Source of the DNA: Emergomyces orientalis
Taxonomy: Eukaryota; Ascomycota; Eurotiomycetes; Onygenales; Ajellomycetaceae
Assembly: GCA_002110485.1 (NCBI GenBank)
Contig: MOWL01000068.1
Span: 434,001-498,000 of the forward strand
Length of the DNA: 64,000 bases
Direction: 5' to 3'
The notes under the pieces were generated by a model. That model worked only from the letters and a program-made list of their open reading frames with translations. It did no database searches and was not told the DNA's origin. Position numbers and translations under genes: made by a program. Shown piece by piece: positions 35,927 through 46,955 of the stretch. Each line of letters opens with the position of its first letter. The first letter of the stretch is position 1.

Positions 35927-37279
35927 ATGGTTGAGGCAGCTGGCGTGGGTGTGGTTGAGAGGGGGGTGGGCGCGCGCGCAGTGCAATGCGCGCCGGGAGC
36001 AGAACAGGGAAATAAAGAAGCTGCAGGAGGAATAGCTGCAACACTTAGCAAAATCACTGAAGCTCTTAGAGAGAGAGAGAGAGACAAGAAGATAAATAAA
36101 AAGAAATTACAATATATTCAGCAGATTCTGAGAGCTATGAAAGAGTTCAAGAATAATTTACTGAATAGAATGCTAGAGAGACTGAAGAGTGCTACTAACA
36201 CATTTCAACAGAATGAAAGACATAACATGTTAAACAGTAGACTCTCATGAATGCATGTGATGACCAGTGAAGAGTCTTCAGACAAGATTGTGATGAAATG
36301 TGTGCTTAGAGAGATTGTAGTATCTCATCACAACTGTGATACACTGTCAGTGAAGAAATGCACCTCAGAGATCATTGTGAGAAAGATAAATGAGATCATT
36401 AAAAATGTGATCACTGATATCATAGTTACAGCAAGATATATGTCTAGTGATAATCTGATTCTGATTACAGACAATCTCAGTACAAAGACTGAGCTGACAA
36501 AAAGTAATGAATGAATAAAGAAATGAGATGACAAGACACATATAAAAAAAAAAATGTATGCAGTATTAATCAAGAGTGCATCTATCAGTGTCATTAGCTG
36601 AGTTAGTTCAGATAAAATAGTGAAGAATATCTACAAGCAGAACTCATCTCTCAGATGCAGAGTACTCATTCACAGAGTCACAAAGTGGCTAGCTAAACAG
36701 CAGTGGTCTCATGAAAGTATTATTCTACATGTAGCCACACCACAGCAGGCAAACATGCTTGTGGAGAATGACATCATTCTGGGAAATGAATTCTGCATAA
36801 TTGAAATCTTTCACAGGGAGGCTCAGGTCATCTGATGCTACAGCTGCCAGCAATATGAACACATAGCCAGATTCTGCTGCAAGAGTGATATCTGTGGGCA
36901 CTGTGCAGCAGAGGAACACATGGACAAGACCTGCTCTGCAGCACTGAAAGAAAAGAAGACAGTCTGCTGTAACTGTGAAGAAGATCATTCAGTATAATCT
37001 GCAAGATGCTCTGAACAACAGACTGCAGTTTCACTGATTAAGAAAACTCTCAAAAACCAGTCAAGACACTTTGTGATACAAATATCAGATAAGAAGAATT
37101 GAATCACTCTCAGAAAGTATAGCAGAATCACAGAAGAGAATTCTCTGATTGTTCAGTGCAAAATTGACAGATTCACAAATGTGGCAAGAGCTGGTGTGCA
37201 GCAACAGAGCTTGCTCAGTGACTATGCACACTCAGCGCGACCAGACTCCACGCAGGACCAAGACATAGGTGAACCATGA
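35927..37279 (+). pseudogene. LINE ORF1 (gag-like, CCHC zinc knuckles), nonsense-interrupted
   Basis: Frame from ATG 35927 to the TGA at 37277, which overlaps the ORF2 ATG in the tetranucleotide ATGA. The N-terminal part is charged and helical (KKLQYIQQILRAMKEFKNNL), likely a coiled coil. The C-terminal part has CCHC knuckles (CYSCQQYEHIARFC, then CCNCEEDHSV..SARC). Internal stops are mostly TGA (36248, 36512, 36833 and others), with one TAA where related elements have Trp (H-x-x-W-S-x-x-C). It would bind the element RNA if intact. Confidence 0.8.
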
Positions 37280-40200
37280 GTGAGCAAGTCCATATACTAC
37301 AATACAATGTGCATAACTCAGACAAGATGATGAATGCATTACTGACCAAGCTTGAAATGGCATTAAACTACAACATCATCACACTGCAGGAACCATGGAT
37401 GCAGAGGGAATCTGAAAGAGGTACAACATGCTCAGTCAACTGTGAATTCTGGCAGGCAGGCATGCAGATCAAGAAGGCCAGGGTGAACTTTCTCATCAAC
37501 AAAAGACTGAAGGCAACAGCATGAAATGTCAGAGTCATTACAGAATTCATGGCATTGCTCACTGTGAACACGGTAAGAGAATCACTACTAATGCTCAATG
37601 TCTACACTGCTCCACCAGGCAGCTACACAACTGTGCCAGAGAGTTCCCCCATCCTTGAGCTACAAGTGGTGGTGGAGGAGGCCGAGGCCTCGCTACCAGT
37701 GTGAACTCAGGGGCGATGTGCGCAACAAGCGCGAGATCAGGGTGCAGACACGCAACAAGTGCAAAGTCAGAGTGTGGAAGCGCGGCAGGCGGAGGTAGTG
37801 GTGCTGGGAGACTTCAATGTGCATCACTCAAAGTGGGGAGGTGAGCGAGTGAGACAGGACTTTGATCTGGCATGGAAGCTCATAGCACAGGTGGATGTCC
37901 TTGGACTGCAGCTGGCAACACCACAGGGAGAGATTACATGGCAGAACCACAGAAGCACCAGCACTATCTTGAACCTAATCTTTCTCTCAGAGAACCTGAG
38001 TGCAGGGGTACTGAAATGCTGGGTCGCACACAAGGTGGATATGGCATCAGATCATCTACCAGTGGTCACTAAGTTAGCCATCAACATACCTGTGGTACTA
38101 AGGGAAAAATGCAACTGGCAGCAAGTGAATATACAGCAGCTGCAAAAGAACTGTCAAGAGCTACAATGTTGCAACAGCTTTGGCTCAACAGCAGAGATTG
38201 ATTGCTATGCAAACTATCTAAGTGAATTCATCAATGAGCTAGCAGAGAAACATGCTAAACACGCGCACATCTGCAAGCAGAGTCACTCATGGTGGTTCAA
38301 CAGAGTGGCACAGGCAGTGAGTGAGTACAAGAGAACCATGAGGGATACAGACAGCACTGAGAAGGAAAGAAGACATGCCTGCAACAGATGAAATAAGAAA
38401 ATAAAGCTGGTCAAGACTGCCAGCTTCCGTGATCTAATGAACAGTGCTGGCACAGATTCTAAACTGCTCTGAAAGCTGGCAAAGTGGGGTCACACACACA
38501 CCAATGAGACCAAGCAACCGGCAAGACTGCCACTGCTTAGAGGAATGCCAGAGGCCTTGAGTGAAACTGAGGTGCGAGCCACTGCATTCCAGAACAAGAC
38601 TGAACTACTACAGACATGGTTCTTCCTGAAGTCTTTGACAGCAAGAGAAGATGACATGAACATGAAAATGCAGTCACAGAGTGTGACTGACATGATAGTG
38701 CTCACAGAGGAGGCCATGACAGTGCTGATTGCTAGGCTTCTGAATAACAAGACTTCAGATGTCAATGACATCTCCAACTGCTTTCTCAAAATGCTAGGCT
38801 CAAGGTTCATCACAGCAATAACTGAGCTTACACAGGCCTGCTGGCATTGGGAGTACTACTCACAGATATTCAAAACAGTGCGCACGGTGGTGCTCAAGAA
38901 GCCAGGAAAGAAGAACTACAGTGAAGTGAGAGCCTGGAGGCCAATTGCACTACTTGACATTCTAGATAAAATTGTAGAGGCTGCAACAGCCAAGAAAATA
39001 AGGTCTCTGGCAGAGAAACATGGAATGCTACCAGCTCAGTAAATGAGAGTGTGAGGAGACTGCTTCACAGAAACAGCAATTGCTCTGTTACTGATGCAGA
39101 TTCACACAGTGTGAGAGAAGCAGAAAGCAGTGATCTCAGTGCTGTCACTGAACATCTCAGAGGTCTATGACAGAGTGCTCAGAAATTGTCTAGTGCACAT
39201 TCTAAGAAAAAGAGAACTGCTCAGACAGCTGACTGAATGAGTCAACTCATTCATGCAGGGGTGCAAGGTGACACTAGTATTTGATGAGCAGGAAACTGAA
39301 GTCTTTGAGATGAATGCAGGCATTTCACAGAGATCACTCTTGTCACTTATTCTGTTCTTATTCTACAATGAGGAGTTGCTCAGAATATATACATCACAAA
39401 GTGAGTCTGTCAGCTGCATAGAATTTGTAGACAATGTGAACATTCTAGCATATAGTGACTTAACTGAAGTGAATTGTGCGCATCTGGCGCGGATCCATGC
39501 CAGCTGTGAGCTTTGAGTGAGCAGACATGGGACAATCTTTGCACCACAGAAGTATGAGCTCATGCACTTTACCAGAACAAGAACTAGATTCAATCTAGAA
39601 CACTCACTGCAATTGCCACAGCAAGTGATCAAGCCACAGAGGAAGATGCGGGTGCTAGGCATCTGGCTTGACCCTAAGCTGAGGTGGCGTAGCCATGTCA
39701 GTAAGATGATAGGCAGAGTGAAATCGCAGATAGGTGCCCTAACTCAGACAACACAGTCAACCTGGGGCCTGTCACTGCAGCATGCCCGGAGGGTCTACAA
39801 TGCAGTGATAAGGCCTGCAATAGGATACAGAGCGCTGGCATGGCATCAACCACAGGCGACACAACATGAACCGCGACATCAACGCCAGCTGCTAGCCAGC
39901 CTGGAGAAGATTCAAAATAAATGCCTACAGATCATTGCAGGGGTCTACAGAGCTACTCCAATCACCTCACTGGAGGCAGAGACAGCCACACTGCCTCTGA
40001 AGATACATCTAGACAGTGTGATGATCAGAGCAACTGAGCAGCTTAAGAAGTCAGAAATCATGAAGCAGATAAAACAGGCATGTGTGCAGGTCAGAGTCAG
40101 ACTTCACAGAAGGAATAACAGAGGAATGCAGTCAGTGAAGGCAGTACTGCACCCAGTGAGCATGCAGCAGGGGTGGAGTGTAAATTGGGTGAGACAGGCA

Positions 40201-40722
40201 AAGCAACTGAAAAAGCAGAAAAGACAAGAAAACAGTGTGCATAACTGAGTCTTCAAGAGATGGGTGAGGGAGGAGACAATGATAAGATGACAGAACAGAT
40301 AAAGAGCATGCACAACACCATGGAGAGAATTGTTTGACAGGCCCCTGAATGTAGAGCTACTAAGATGGCATGAGGGCCTGAGCAAGGCCTGAAGCTCATT
40401 GATAGTTCAGCTGTGTACTGGCAAGACAGGCCTTGCAGTGTTTCTTCACAGAAGAAGAGTTCCTGACTTCCCCACACTGAAATGTCCATGTGGATATAAG
40501 CATGAAATGATGCTGCATGTGATGATACACTGTACATGATTCAGTGGGGAACGCGCGGAGCTGGAGCAGAAGGGCAGAGTGAATAAGAAGTGGTTGCTGG
40601 ACACCAAGAAAGAACTGCACAGGCTCATCAAGTGGTGGCTCAAGCAGGACATTCTCAGACAGTTCTCCCTAGCCAAGGTGTTAAGTGAGAGAAGGGTGGA
40701 ATGAGATGCACAGCACAACTAA
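37276..40722 (+). pseudogene. LINE ORF2 (endonuclease-reverse transcriptase), nonsense-interrupted
   Basis: A single frame with no frameshift runs from ATG 37276 to TAA 40720. Endonuclease motifs ILQYNVHNS, LQEPW, VVLGDFNVHHSKWGG and MASDHLPVV are recognisable. The RT region shows AWRPIALLDILDKIVE, then motif A as SLNISEVYD (usual Asp now Asn), GISQRSLLSLILFLFYN (usual GxPQGSPLSP) and FVDNVNILAY (usual FVDDVNILAY). Catalytic residues are therefore lost, all by C-to-T or G-to-A type changes. A C-terminal CPCGYKHEMMLHVMIHC motif is retained. Internal stops: TGA at 37522, 37702, 38389, 38470, 39052, 39112, 39238, 39514, 40246, 40288, 40390, 40537 and 40702; TAA at 39040 and 40300. Several TGA sit at Trp of the family (for example LLxKLAKWG, TExVNSF, ELxVSRHG). 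Confidence 0.88.
37706..37797 (+). repeat. About 30-bp minisatellite in the ORF2 endonuclease linker
   Basis: Units of about 30 bp beginning CGCAACAAG recur two to three times and encode a Gln/Arg-rich spacer just before the GDFN endonuclease motif. The repeats are much richer in CpG than the surrounding element. Confidence 0.7.
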
Positions 40723-40793
40723 GAAACACAGCTGGCGCATATCAGGGGGTGAAGGGCGCGAAGAGTGAGACTCTACCAGAAGATAGTGAGCTT

Positions 40794-40918
40794 GAAGCGC
40801 GGATCTGGGTGGACTGGCGCGCTGCAAGCGCGAAGTTGGGCGACCGGGCGCGCCACAAGCGCGGAGTTGAGTGGCCTGCGCGCTACAAGCACTTCAGGAC
40901 GTTGAAGTCTGCGCGATG
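40794..40918 (+). repeat. About 31-bp GC-rich minisatellite at the LINE 3' end
   Basis: Three to four imperfect units of 30-31 bp, each starting GCGCG and ending ..GCGCGCTACAA or similar, lie after the ORF2 stop. Within an otherwise CpG-poor element these units keep many CpG sites, nearly all in GCGC. Confidence 0.8.
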
Positions 40919-41021
40919 AGCGACAGACACACAGCATGAGATGTCACATTCATTAGAAGTCTTTCTTATGTTCAGACAGAGGTGATGATGATATAGAGGG
41001 TTTTCTTGTCTTCTCACGGTG

Positions 41022-41135
41022 CTATGCACCATCTTCTCTAAGAGCAGCGGGAGCTGCTCCGCGGTACTTGAAGTGATTATAAATGTTGAATAGATTTGCT
41101 GTTCAGGGGGTTTTTAGGCCAGGGCTATACTAGAT
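41022..41135 (+). other. LINE 3' UTR hairpin cluster
   Basis: Three consecutive perfect or near-perfect hairpins: GGTGC-TAT-GCACC near 41020, GAGCAG-CGGGAG-CTGCTC near 41041, and GGGCTAT-ACTAG-ATAGCCC near 41121. They precede the conserved terminal block shared with the 12.55-kb fragment. A 3' stem-loop is a common recognition site for LINE reverse transcriptases; that role here is inferred. Confidence 0.65.
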
Positions 41136-41215
41136 AGCCCAAGGTTTTCCTCACTTTGTATACTAGCTGCCTCCCCACATATCCTCGGGATCAAGTGGTG
41201 TAGAAATAATAATAA

Positions 41216-41229
41216 AAGCTGGGATACTT
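41216..41229. repeat. LINE target-site duplication, right
   Basis: Exact copy of 35813-35826; it follows the AT-rich tail. Confidence 0.9.
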
Positions 41230-42215
41230 CAAATGGTTTGAGACATGGTCGTGTTCAAGAGCTAAATAACTGACATAGACATAATATAGCAACGACGAAT
41301 TTTGAATTGATTCAAATGAATAAATTTACAACCATGGAGAACTCTCGGTCAGGCTCGTGCTTTTCTCGTTTTACTCCCGCCTCTCGTATTTATAATGGAG
41401 CTTTTTTAAATGCCGCGAGCTTAAATTCCAAGGTTACATCCAATAGCTGAAAATGGAATAAATTTATACTATGAGAGACACTGTTAAACATCTTTCAAAA
41501 TATCCCGCTATATGGGTTACTATTTAGCCATTGAGGATGAGGTTGTCTTTCAGTGAACATCATCACCACTGTCAATTCTCTCAGCAAACCCGTAACTACA
41601 ATGTTTTCCTCTATTTGGCCTCTGATGTCCTACGAGAGTAACCAAGTATCGTCTATGCGCATTAGTGGCGTTTTGATATAGAATAAGTATCTAATTCTAT
41701 GTCAAGCCAGCTGGTAGTTAGCGGAAGCTGAAACTCATTATTAATCTAGCCCTGCATACTCTGCGTAGTGCCAGGCCCTAGCAGGCCACTACAGAGTAGA
41801 GTTTTCGCTCTAACATCCCCTAGCGCTGCCGAATCTCCCTATTATTAGAATATCAAGATCGGTGTCCTACGCAACTGCAACGTTCGCCCCAATACATCTA
41901 TCTTGGCCCCCAAAGAAAATAACACCATGTTTTGTATGGTAAATCGAAGCCGTCTTGATCCCGACAACAAAAACTCATTTAAGAGCCTTAAAATTCCAAG
42001 ACATCAGCCATATTCGGCACAATGGGCCGCTGGCGTACCGTGATTGGCAGCAAACCAAAATCAACCGTAACAGCAATGACCTGCAGCTTTTTAAAAATAG
42101 ATCTCGCAATATGGAGAGCACCACCAACCTGTTCGTTTGAGTATTATAAAGGCCAAAATATCTTGGTAAAGTGACTCCCAAATTCAACACCAGTCAACCC
42201 TGGGATGTCTGAAAA
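41230..42215. other. Intergenic between LINE and membrane-protein gene
   Basis: No gene supported. A short frame at 41955-42140 has no resemblance to a known family. Confidence 0.55.
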
Positions 42216-44365
42216 ATGTCTGGAATATCTTCTTCCCACGATTATCTACTGGTGCCAAGGATCGAGTAAGTAATTTCTCCTACTGTTTATATATAAGATT
42301 CTTTGACCCCTGGGTGCGTGTAGCGTGAGTTTACAACTCGTCTGATCTCTATTTATTAAACACTACGTTAGACTACATAACGCCCCAAATGCCGACTCCA
42401 ACACCACAAACACGAAGGCACTCGATCACGCCCTGCTCAAGAGCTACAAGCTACGAAGGTTTCCCTTTCGAGCGGCCGCAGTGATTTTGGGCCCGGTGAT
42501 GGTTCTCGCCTACTACATTTATATTTGGCAATTAGTTCAGTCCAGGAAGGAGGTTCCGCTTAAATTTGGCCTCCCCAATGAACTTTGGATACACTATTCC
42601 TGGTTCGTTGTCGGCGTATTTGGCCTGAACTTTACAAAGTATGGCTTACTTGGTATCGAAGCGAGCATGCTCCAGGATCGCAGCTGGCAGGTTAAAAACG
42701 CCATGAAGCTGTTCATGCATTGTGACAGCTCTTGGAGCGGACCAGGTGGCTGGCTCCAATGCTGCAGCGTGTTGATCCGACGGGGGAAGAACCCTGCAGG
42801 GCGGCTTTGGTACACGCTGGCTGTACTCAGCTTGTTTCCTTTTGTCGCTCTTCCGCTTTCGGGGTTGACCATGGAACAAATGGATGGTTATGTCAAATTA
42901 CACGAGCCCCCACGGGCCATCGGACACACACGGGGCGACTTCAATCGCAGGCCTAAAGCATTAAAGCAAAACCTGTACTGGGAATCTGGCTTGCCTCCAA
43001 CAATTCCGGGAATCGGTATTGCCTATACAGCACCTCATGTGCAACGGAATTCCATTCCGTATCTCCAGGATGTGCCGAATACTCTCCCTTGGAATGTTTC
43101 TGAAAGCAACCCAGAGCTTTTCCTTGCGCCACAAGCTAATGTACCGATAAGTGGGAACATCTGGGGTTTACTCATAGGATGCAACTGCTCCATTGTCAAA
43201 TCATTCTCTGAATTCCAAATCCTTAACCAAAGGCCACCTGTCAACTTTAGCGATCCTGATGCCTCGAAGGTGGATGTAGACCCCAAGTCTCAACATAGTA
43301 TAACTGCCTTTCGTAGTAAAGCAAATGGCAACATAATGTTTTACGCTGAGATAGGCTCCAACTATTCAGGAATATACGGTCCAACCGGTCTGGCTTCTGA
43401 TGAGGTCAGGCCGGCCATTCTCGAGTACGCTCTCTGGCAGGGATACTGGGACCCGGGATTCAACCTTCAAACCAACATTTCCGATTTCAACAAGACCATT
43501 GACTCACCCAATGGTGGGTGTCAACGGCCCTTACTTTCAGGCCGAAAACGGTTCCATCTATCATAACCAAACCTTTTACGGCAACCAACCTGACGAAAAT
43601 GGTACTATCTCCTCGGAACCTGTGTATGAGCGTACAAACTTACTCCATGTTGCTCCTCCCATCGGGGTTCGTTGTATTCGGGATTCTAAGCTTGGATACG
43701 CTGACGTCGACTGGCAAGGCTCCTTCCGCTCATTCACAGAGCGCCCACCTCCGCGCGTTGATACCCATGAGAGTGGTTACCCATATGCCTTCGGGCAAAT
43801 CGACCACCATATCGCTGAAAAGTTCGTCGAGATCTTCACATCCACGAACTCCCTTCCGCCCCTAGACTTACTTCACGGGTTTTACTACCCGGGTTACATC
43901 CAGGCGAAGGTTCTTTACCAGTCAATCATGCGCATGCATGGCTGGCACGCCTTGGAATTAATGTATGACAGCAGCAGCTACACTTTTGAATCTGCCTATG
44001 TCTTATCCAACGCAACCGGCTCGCGACCCAGTACGGTTATAGGTCCTGGTACCATCCCGCCCACCCCTGTGGGGGTCTTATTCATCATATGGGCCGTATG
44101 CAGCACCATATTTGGATGCACATATGGGTTGCGGCGCCGCTGGTCTGAGAGACTGGATGGGTATAGCATGTTCCGCTTCGGAGCGGATTTTGCGCGAGAG
44201 GTCCAAAACGAGCCTGATTTTGCGAGTTCTTCAGAGTTTGAGGAATGCCAGGCATTGTGGAACTTACCTGGTTTGGTAGGTGATTCGGAGCCGCAAATGG
44301 GTATTGGGCATATTACGCTGGTGAAACGGGGAAATGAGCCGAACAAGAGGAAGAGATACCATTAG
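42216..44365 (+). pseudogene. Polytopic membrane protein of unknown function, one-base frameshift
   Basis: Exon 1 is 42216-42265 and exon 2 runs from 42372 (GTAAGT..TTAG). The reading is open to codon 43516, then continues in the next frame to the stop at 44363. Removing one G from the GGG at 43516-43518 would join the two parts into about 680 aa with a smooth sequence (SPNGG then VNGPYFQ). Hydrophobic segments: AAVILGPVMVLAYYIYIW, a second near HYSWFVVGVFGLNF, a third near WYTLAVLSLFPFVALPL and one near the C-terminus (VGVLFIIWAVCSTIFG). Between them is a long, probably extracytosolic domain with many N-x-S/T sites. I do not recognise the family. No intron of plausible length fixes the frame, so this is a real mutation or a sequence error. 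Confidence 0.7.
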
Positions 44366-44429
44366 GATTACGGAGTAGTTGTGGCGGAATAAGTTCTTTT
44401 TGCTTTCTTTCCTCACTTGGGATATCGTG

Positions 44430-44438
44430 GATTTGATT
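44430..44438. repeat. Possible target-site duplication, left (TIR element)
   Basis: GATTTGATT, repeated at 44954-44962 at the other end of the inverted-repeat element. Confidence 0.6.
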
Positions 44439-44953
44439 CAGGTTACACGTCAACTGACCCTTCGGGTAGCTCAGCTGACTACGCTAGTGAGAATGTGATC
44501 ACCTGACTCTTTGCCAAGAGAAAAAAAGATTAGTTGAGCTTCTTACTACTACTTGAACTTTTACACTCTTTTACCATTTCATAAATACAGTCAAAACAAA
44601 CAATCAAAACATTCTTATAGATATGAATATTTCAAATGAATTTCAGTTTGATGTTGACCTGGATGATGTATATGAAGATTACATACAAGTTGTGAACAAG
44701 AATGCTGTGTATAACTAGTTCTTTACTACTATTTAACTACTGACTGACTAGTTAGTCTGCTCATTGAGCTTATTATTTTAACTGATAGTTGAACTGATAA
44801 GAAATTAAATAATTAGAGAGAGAAGAGATGGACTTTGCTGTAAGAGATTGTAAAGGTTTAAGTGTGTATCAAGCTCAGTTGACCCTTTGACTAGTGGGTG
44901 AAATTGTCAAGTCACGTGACTTTCACTAGCGTGGTCAGCTGACGTGAAGTCTC
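44439..44953. mobile_element. Non-autonomous terminal-inverted-repeat element (MITE-like), 515 bp
   Basis: The outer 21 bases at each end form an imperfect inverted repeat (16 of 21 positions, core ACGTCA-CTGACC). The inverted similarity continues inward through CAGCTGACTACGCTAGTGA versus CAGCTGACCACGCTAGTGA. Flanking 9-bp direct repeats (GATTTGATT) support transposition; 8-9 bp duplications fit hAT or Mutator superfamilies. The interior is AT-rich, with only a 31-codon frame beginning at 44623 (MNISNEFQFDVDLDDVYEDY..). The superfamily is not settled. Confidence 0.65.
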
Positions 44954-44962
44954 GATTTGATT
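44954..44962. repeat. Possible target-site duplication, right (TIR element)
   Basis: GATTTGATT, matching 44430-44438. Confidence 0.6.
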
Positions 44963-46955
44963 AGACGAATGTCGAAAAATTATCCCTGAACAGCCAAGTT
45001 AGGTGGCTTCTTATATATGTATTTTCTAATTTCATCGTCGTCGTGCTAGGAGTGGAGTTGAAGGTTTGAACGGGCTCTTACTTAATGGAGCCCTGGGATT
45101 CCACAACGGCAGGGCGGCACGGCGGCACGGCACTACTAAGTTACTAGCAAATTCCGGGCGTCTGTGTCGGACTGCTAGTTCTCGCTGCCCAAATAATTAT
45201 TAATAAATCAAGGGACACGCGCATGCTTCCTTTTCTTCTTTTTGATGACCTTGCCCCTGAGGGCTCGAAGCTTGCTCATTCGTCATAACGGATGCAGCTA
45301 CCGTTGCCGTCACGTCCTGAAAAATTTAGCACGATACCCATGTCTGCGGGGGTCACAAGTACTGAATAATAGTACAGCTGAATGAAACAGTCAGCAAATA
45401 AGCTTTGCCAGCTTTCTTCAACCTGGCGCATCCCTCTCAGGGGGCTGACTCGGTGTCAGAGGTACCGAGACACCCTGGAGTTAACTCAAAATATATCTCT
45501 GTTGGAACAGTTCGCTTTATATTCAATATTGTCCAGAATTACCTAGATTTCTTGTTATATTGCGAATGGATTTAAATAGAAAAGGAACGTGGTTGATTGG
45601 TATCAGTGCCAGTAAGGTGTTGGAGCGGCCCCCCCTCTTTCGCAGTGATTCCACTGGACGCCAAACAAAGATCTGCAGCCGTCTCTATCACACCATGGTA
45701 GCCGCCCGATGGCATGGTATCCTCCGAATCCTCGCACAGAGCGAAGCTAAGCTGGAGTCTCCCAAGGTCCACGGTACGTACTCCGTAAATGTCCCAATTT
45801 CACCCTTTGTACGGAGTATGGCGCACGCTAGTTCGTATTTGCCGGAGACTTCCAGTATCAACCGCCAGCCAAATTTATTCATCTTTCAAGGTTTTGGGTT
45901 TTCCCTATGAGGCGGATTTTGCAAGTACTCACAGGCTGCATTGAAACATTGCCTCTTTTGGTTAGATCATGGAAACAAACCCATATATTTCTCCATTCTC
46001 GTGCCAGTTTATGCAATGAACGAGAAATCCATATATAGTATATCTCAATATATAGTATACTTCTCAACCTTTAACCTCCATTTCTTCCCGGATTAATATA
46101 TACCCAGGTCCATCATAAAATACCCAAATACCTCTTACAAGGCCTTCGAATAGTGTATTTAGAAGTATTCGAAAGCCCACAAAAGTACTTGGCAACTAAG
46201 CAACAAATGGACTTATCGTGTGCTGAGAGTTTCGTGCGCTGAGAAGCTGCCAAATCCGCTTATTGTCCACACCTCAGCGAAATAAGGGTTGGCATAGTAC
46301 ATATCAAACACAGCACGAAAACGCAGGATTCCTTCCACCTTGTCTTTTTTTGGATGAGAAAATTTTTGGATGAAAATCATGCGCCCAAACTGGACCGGAT
46401 AGTGGACGGAGGAGAGTCTTGACTCTTGGGTGACCAAACGCCTTTTGTGCCAGATGGTTTCGGATACTTCTTGTGATTCCCTGCAACCAGGCATCGTGGC
46501 TATCAATATGCATTGGAAATAACTATTAAGAATGTAAGATCTCACGTCATCTACAGCATGATTGCTTTTGGTGCCTCAATCAACTTCCCAGCTCTTTTGG
46601 CAAACCAGGCACCCTTTTTCAATATATTTCTCACCCGGCCGACTAGGTTCAGGTGGGAGGAGACTGGGCGATCAGATTTGTGTTCTCATGTGGAGTTTTC
46701 TTTTCTTTTCTTTTGGCAGATCATGCTTGAAATATGTTGGAGAGGCCCTGGCCCTGGTTGGCGAAACTAATAAACACCTGCGGTTCTTGTTACTTTTCAC
46801 TGTTGTGAAACTTGCCGCGAAACTGCCCAACATCTCGAAAAGTTGTAAACCTCCCTTTTTCCTCTCTGTTCTTTCCGCCGACTTCCTGAATCACACACGA
46901 AGGATACGTTTCCCATTTATGCATTTATATATACCTATTTAAATACTGTGCAACT
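44963..46955. other. Intergenic region
   Basis: No gene supported in 2 kb. It holds two closely spaced copies of TACTCCGTA/TACGGAGTA (45779 and 45810) and an AT-rich inverted repeat around 46030-46062. Confidence 0.55.

Larger units (their letters stand above)
35827..41215 (+). mobile_element. Tad-like non-LTR retrotransposon (LINE), about 5.4 kb, apparently full length
   Basis: The element lies between two copies of a 14-bp direct repeat. It has a 5' leader of about 100 bp, ORF1 with CCHC knuckles, ORF2 with endonuclease, reverse transcriptase and a C-terminal Cys motif, a structured 3' untranslated region and an AATAATAATAA tail. This is the I/Tad clade layout of filamentous fungi. It inserted in the space between the DnaJ gene and the membrane-protein gene. 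Its coding capacity is destroyed by C-to-T and G-to-A changes. Confidence 0.92.

Noticed and set aside
44454..44500. tRNA-like D-arm string GGGTAGCTCAGCTGA
   Set aside because: No matching B box, anticodon arm or acceptor stem; it is explained by the inverted-repeat element end.
45560..45910. 116-codon frame in the gap before the Hsp70-like gene
   Set aside because: No resemblance to a family; it spans two copies of the intergenic TACGGAGTA motif.
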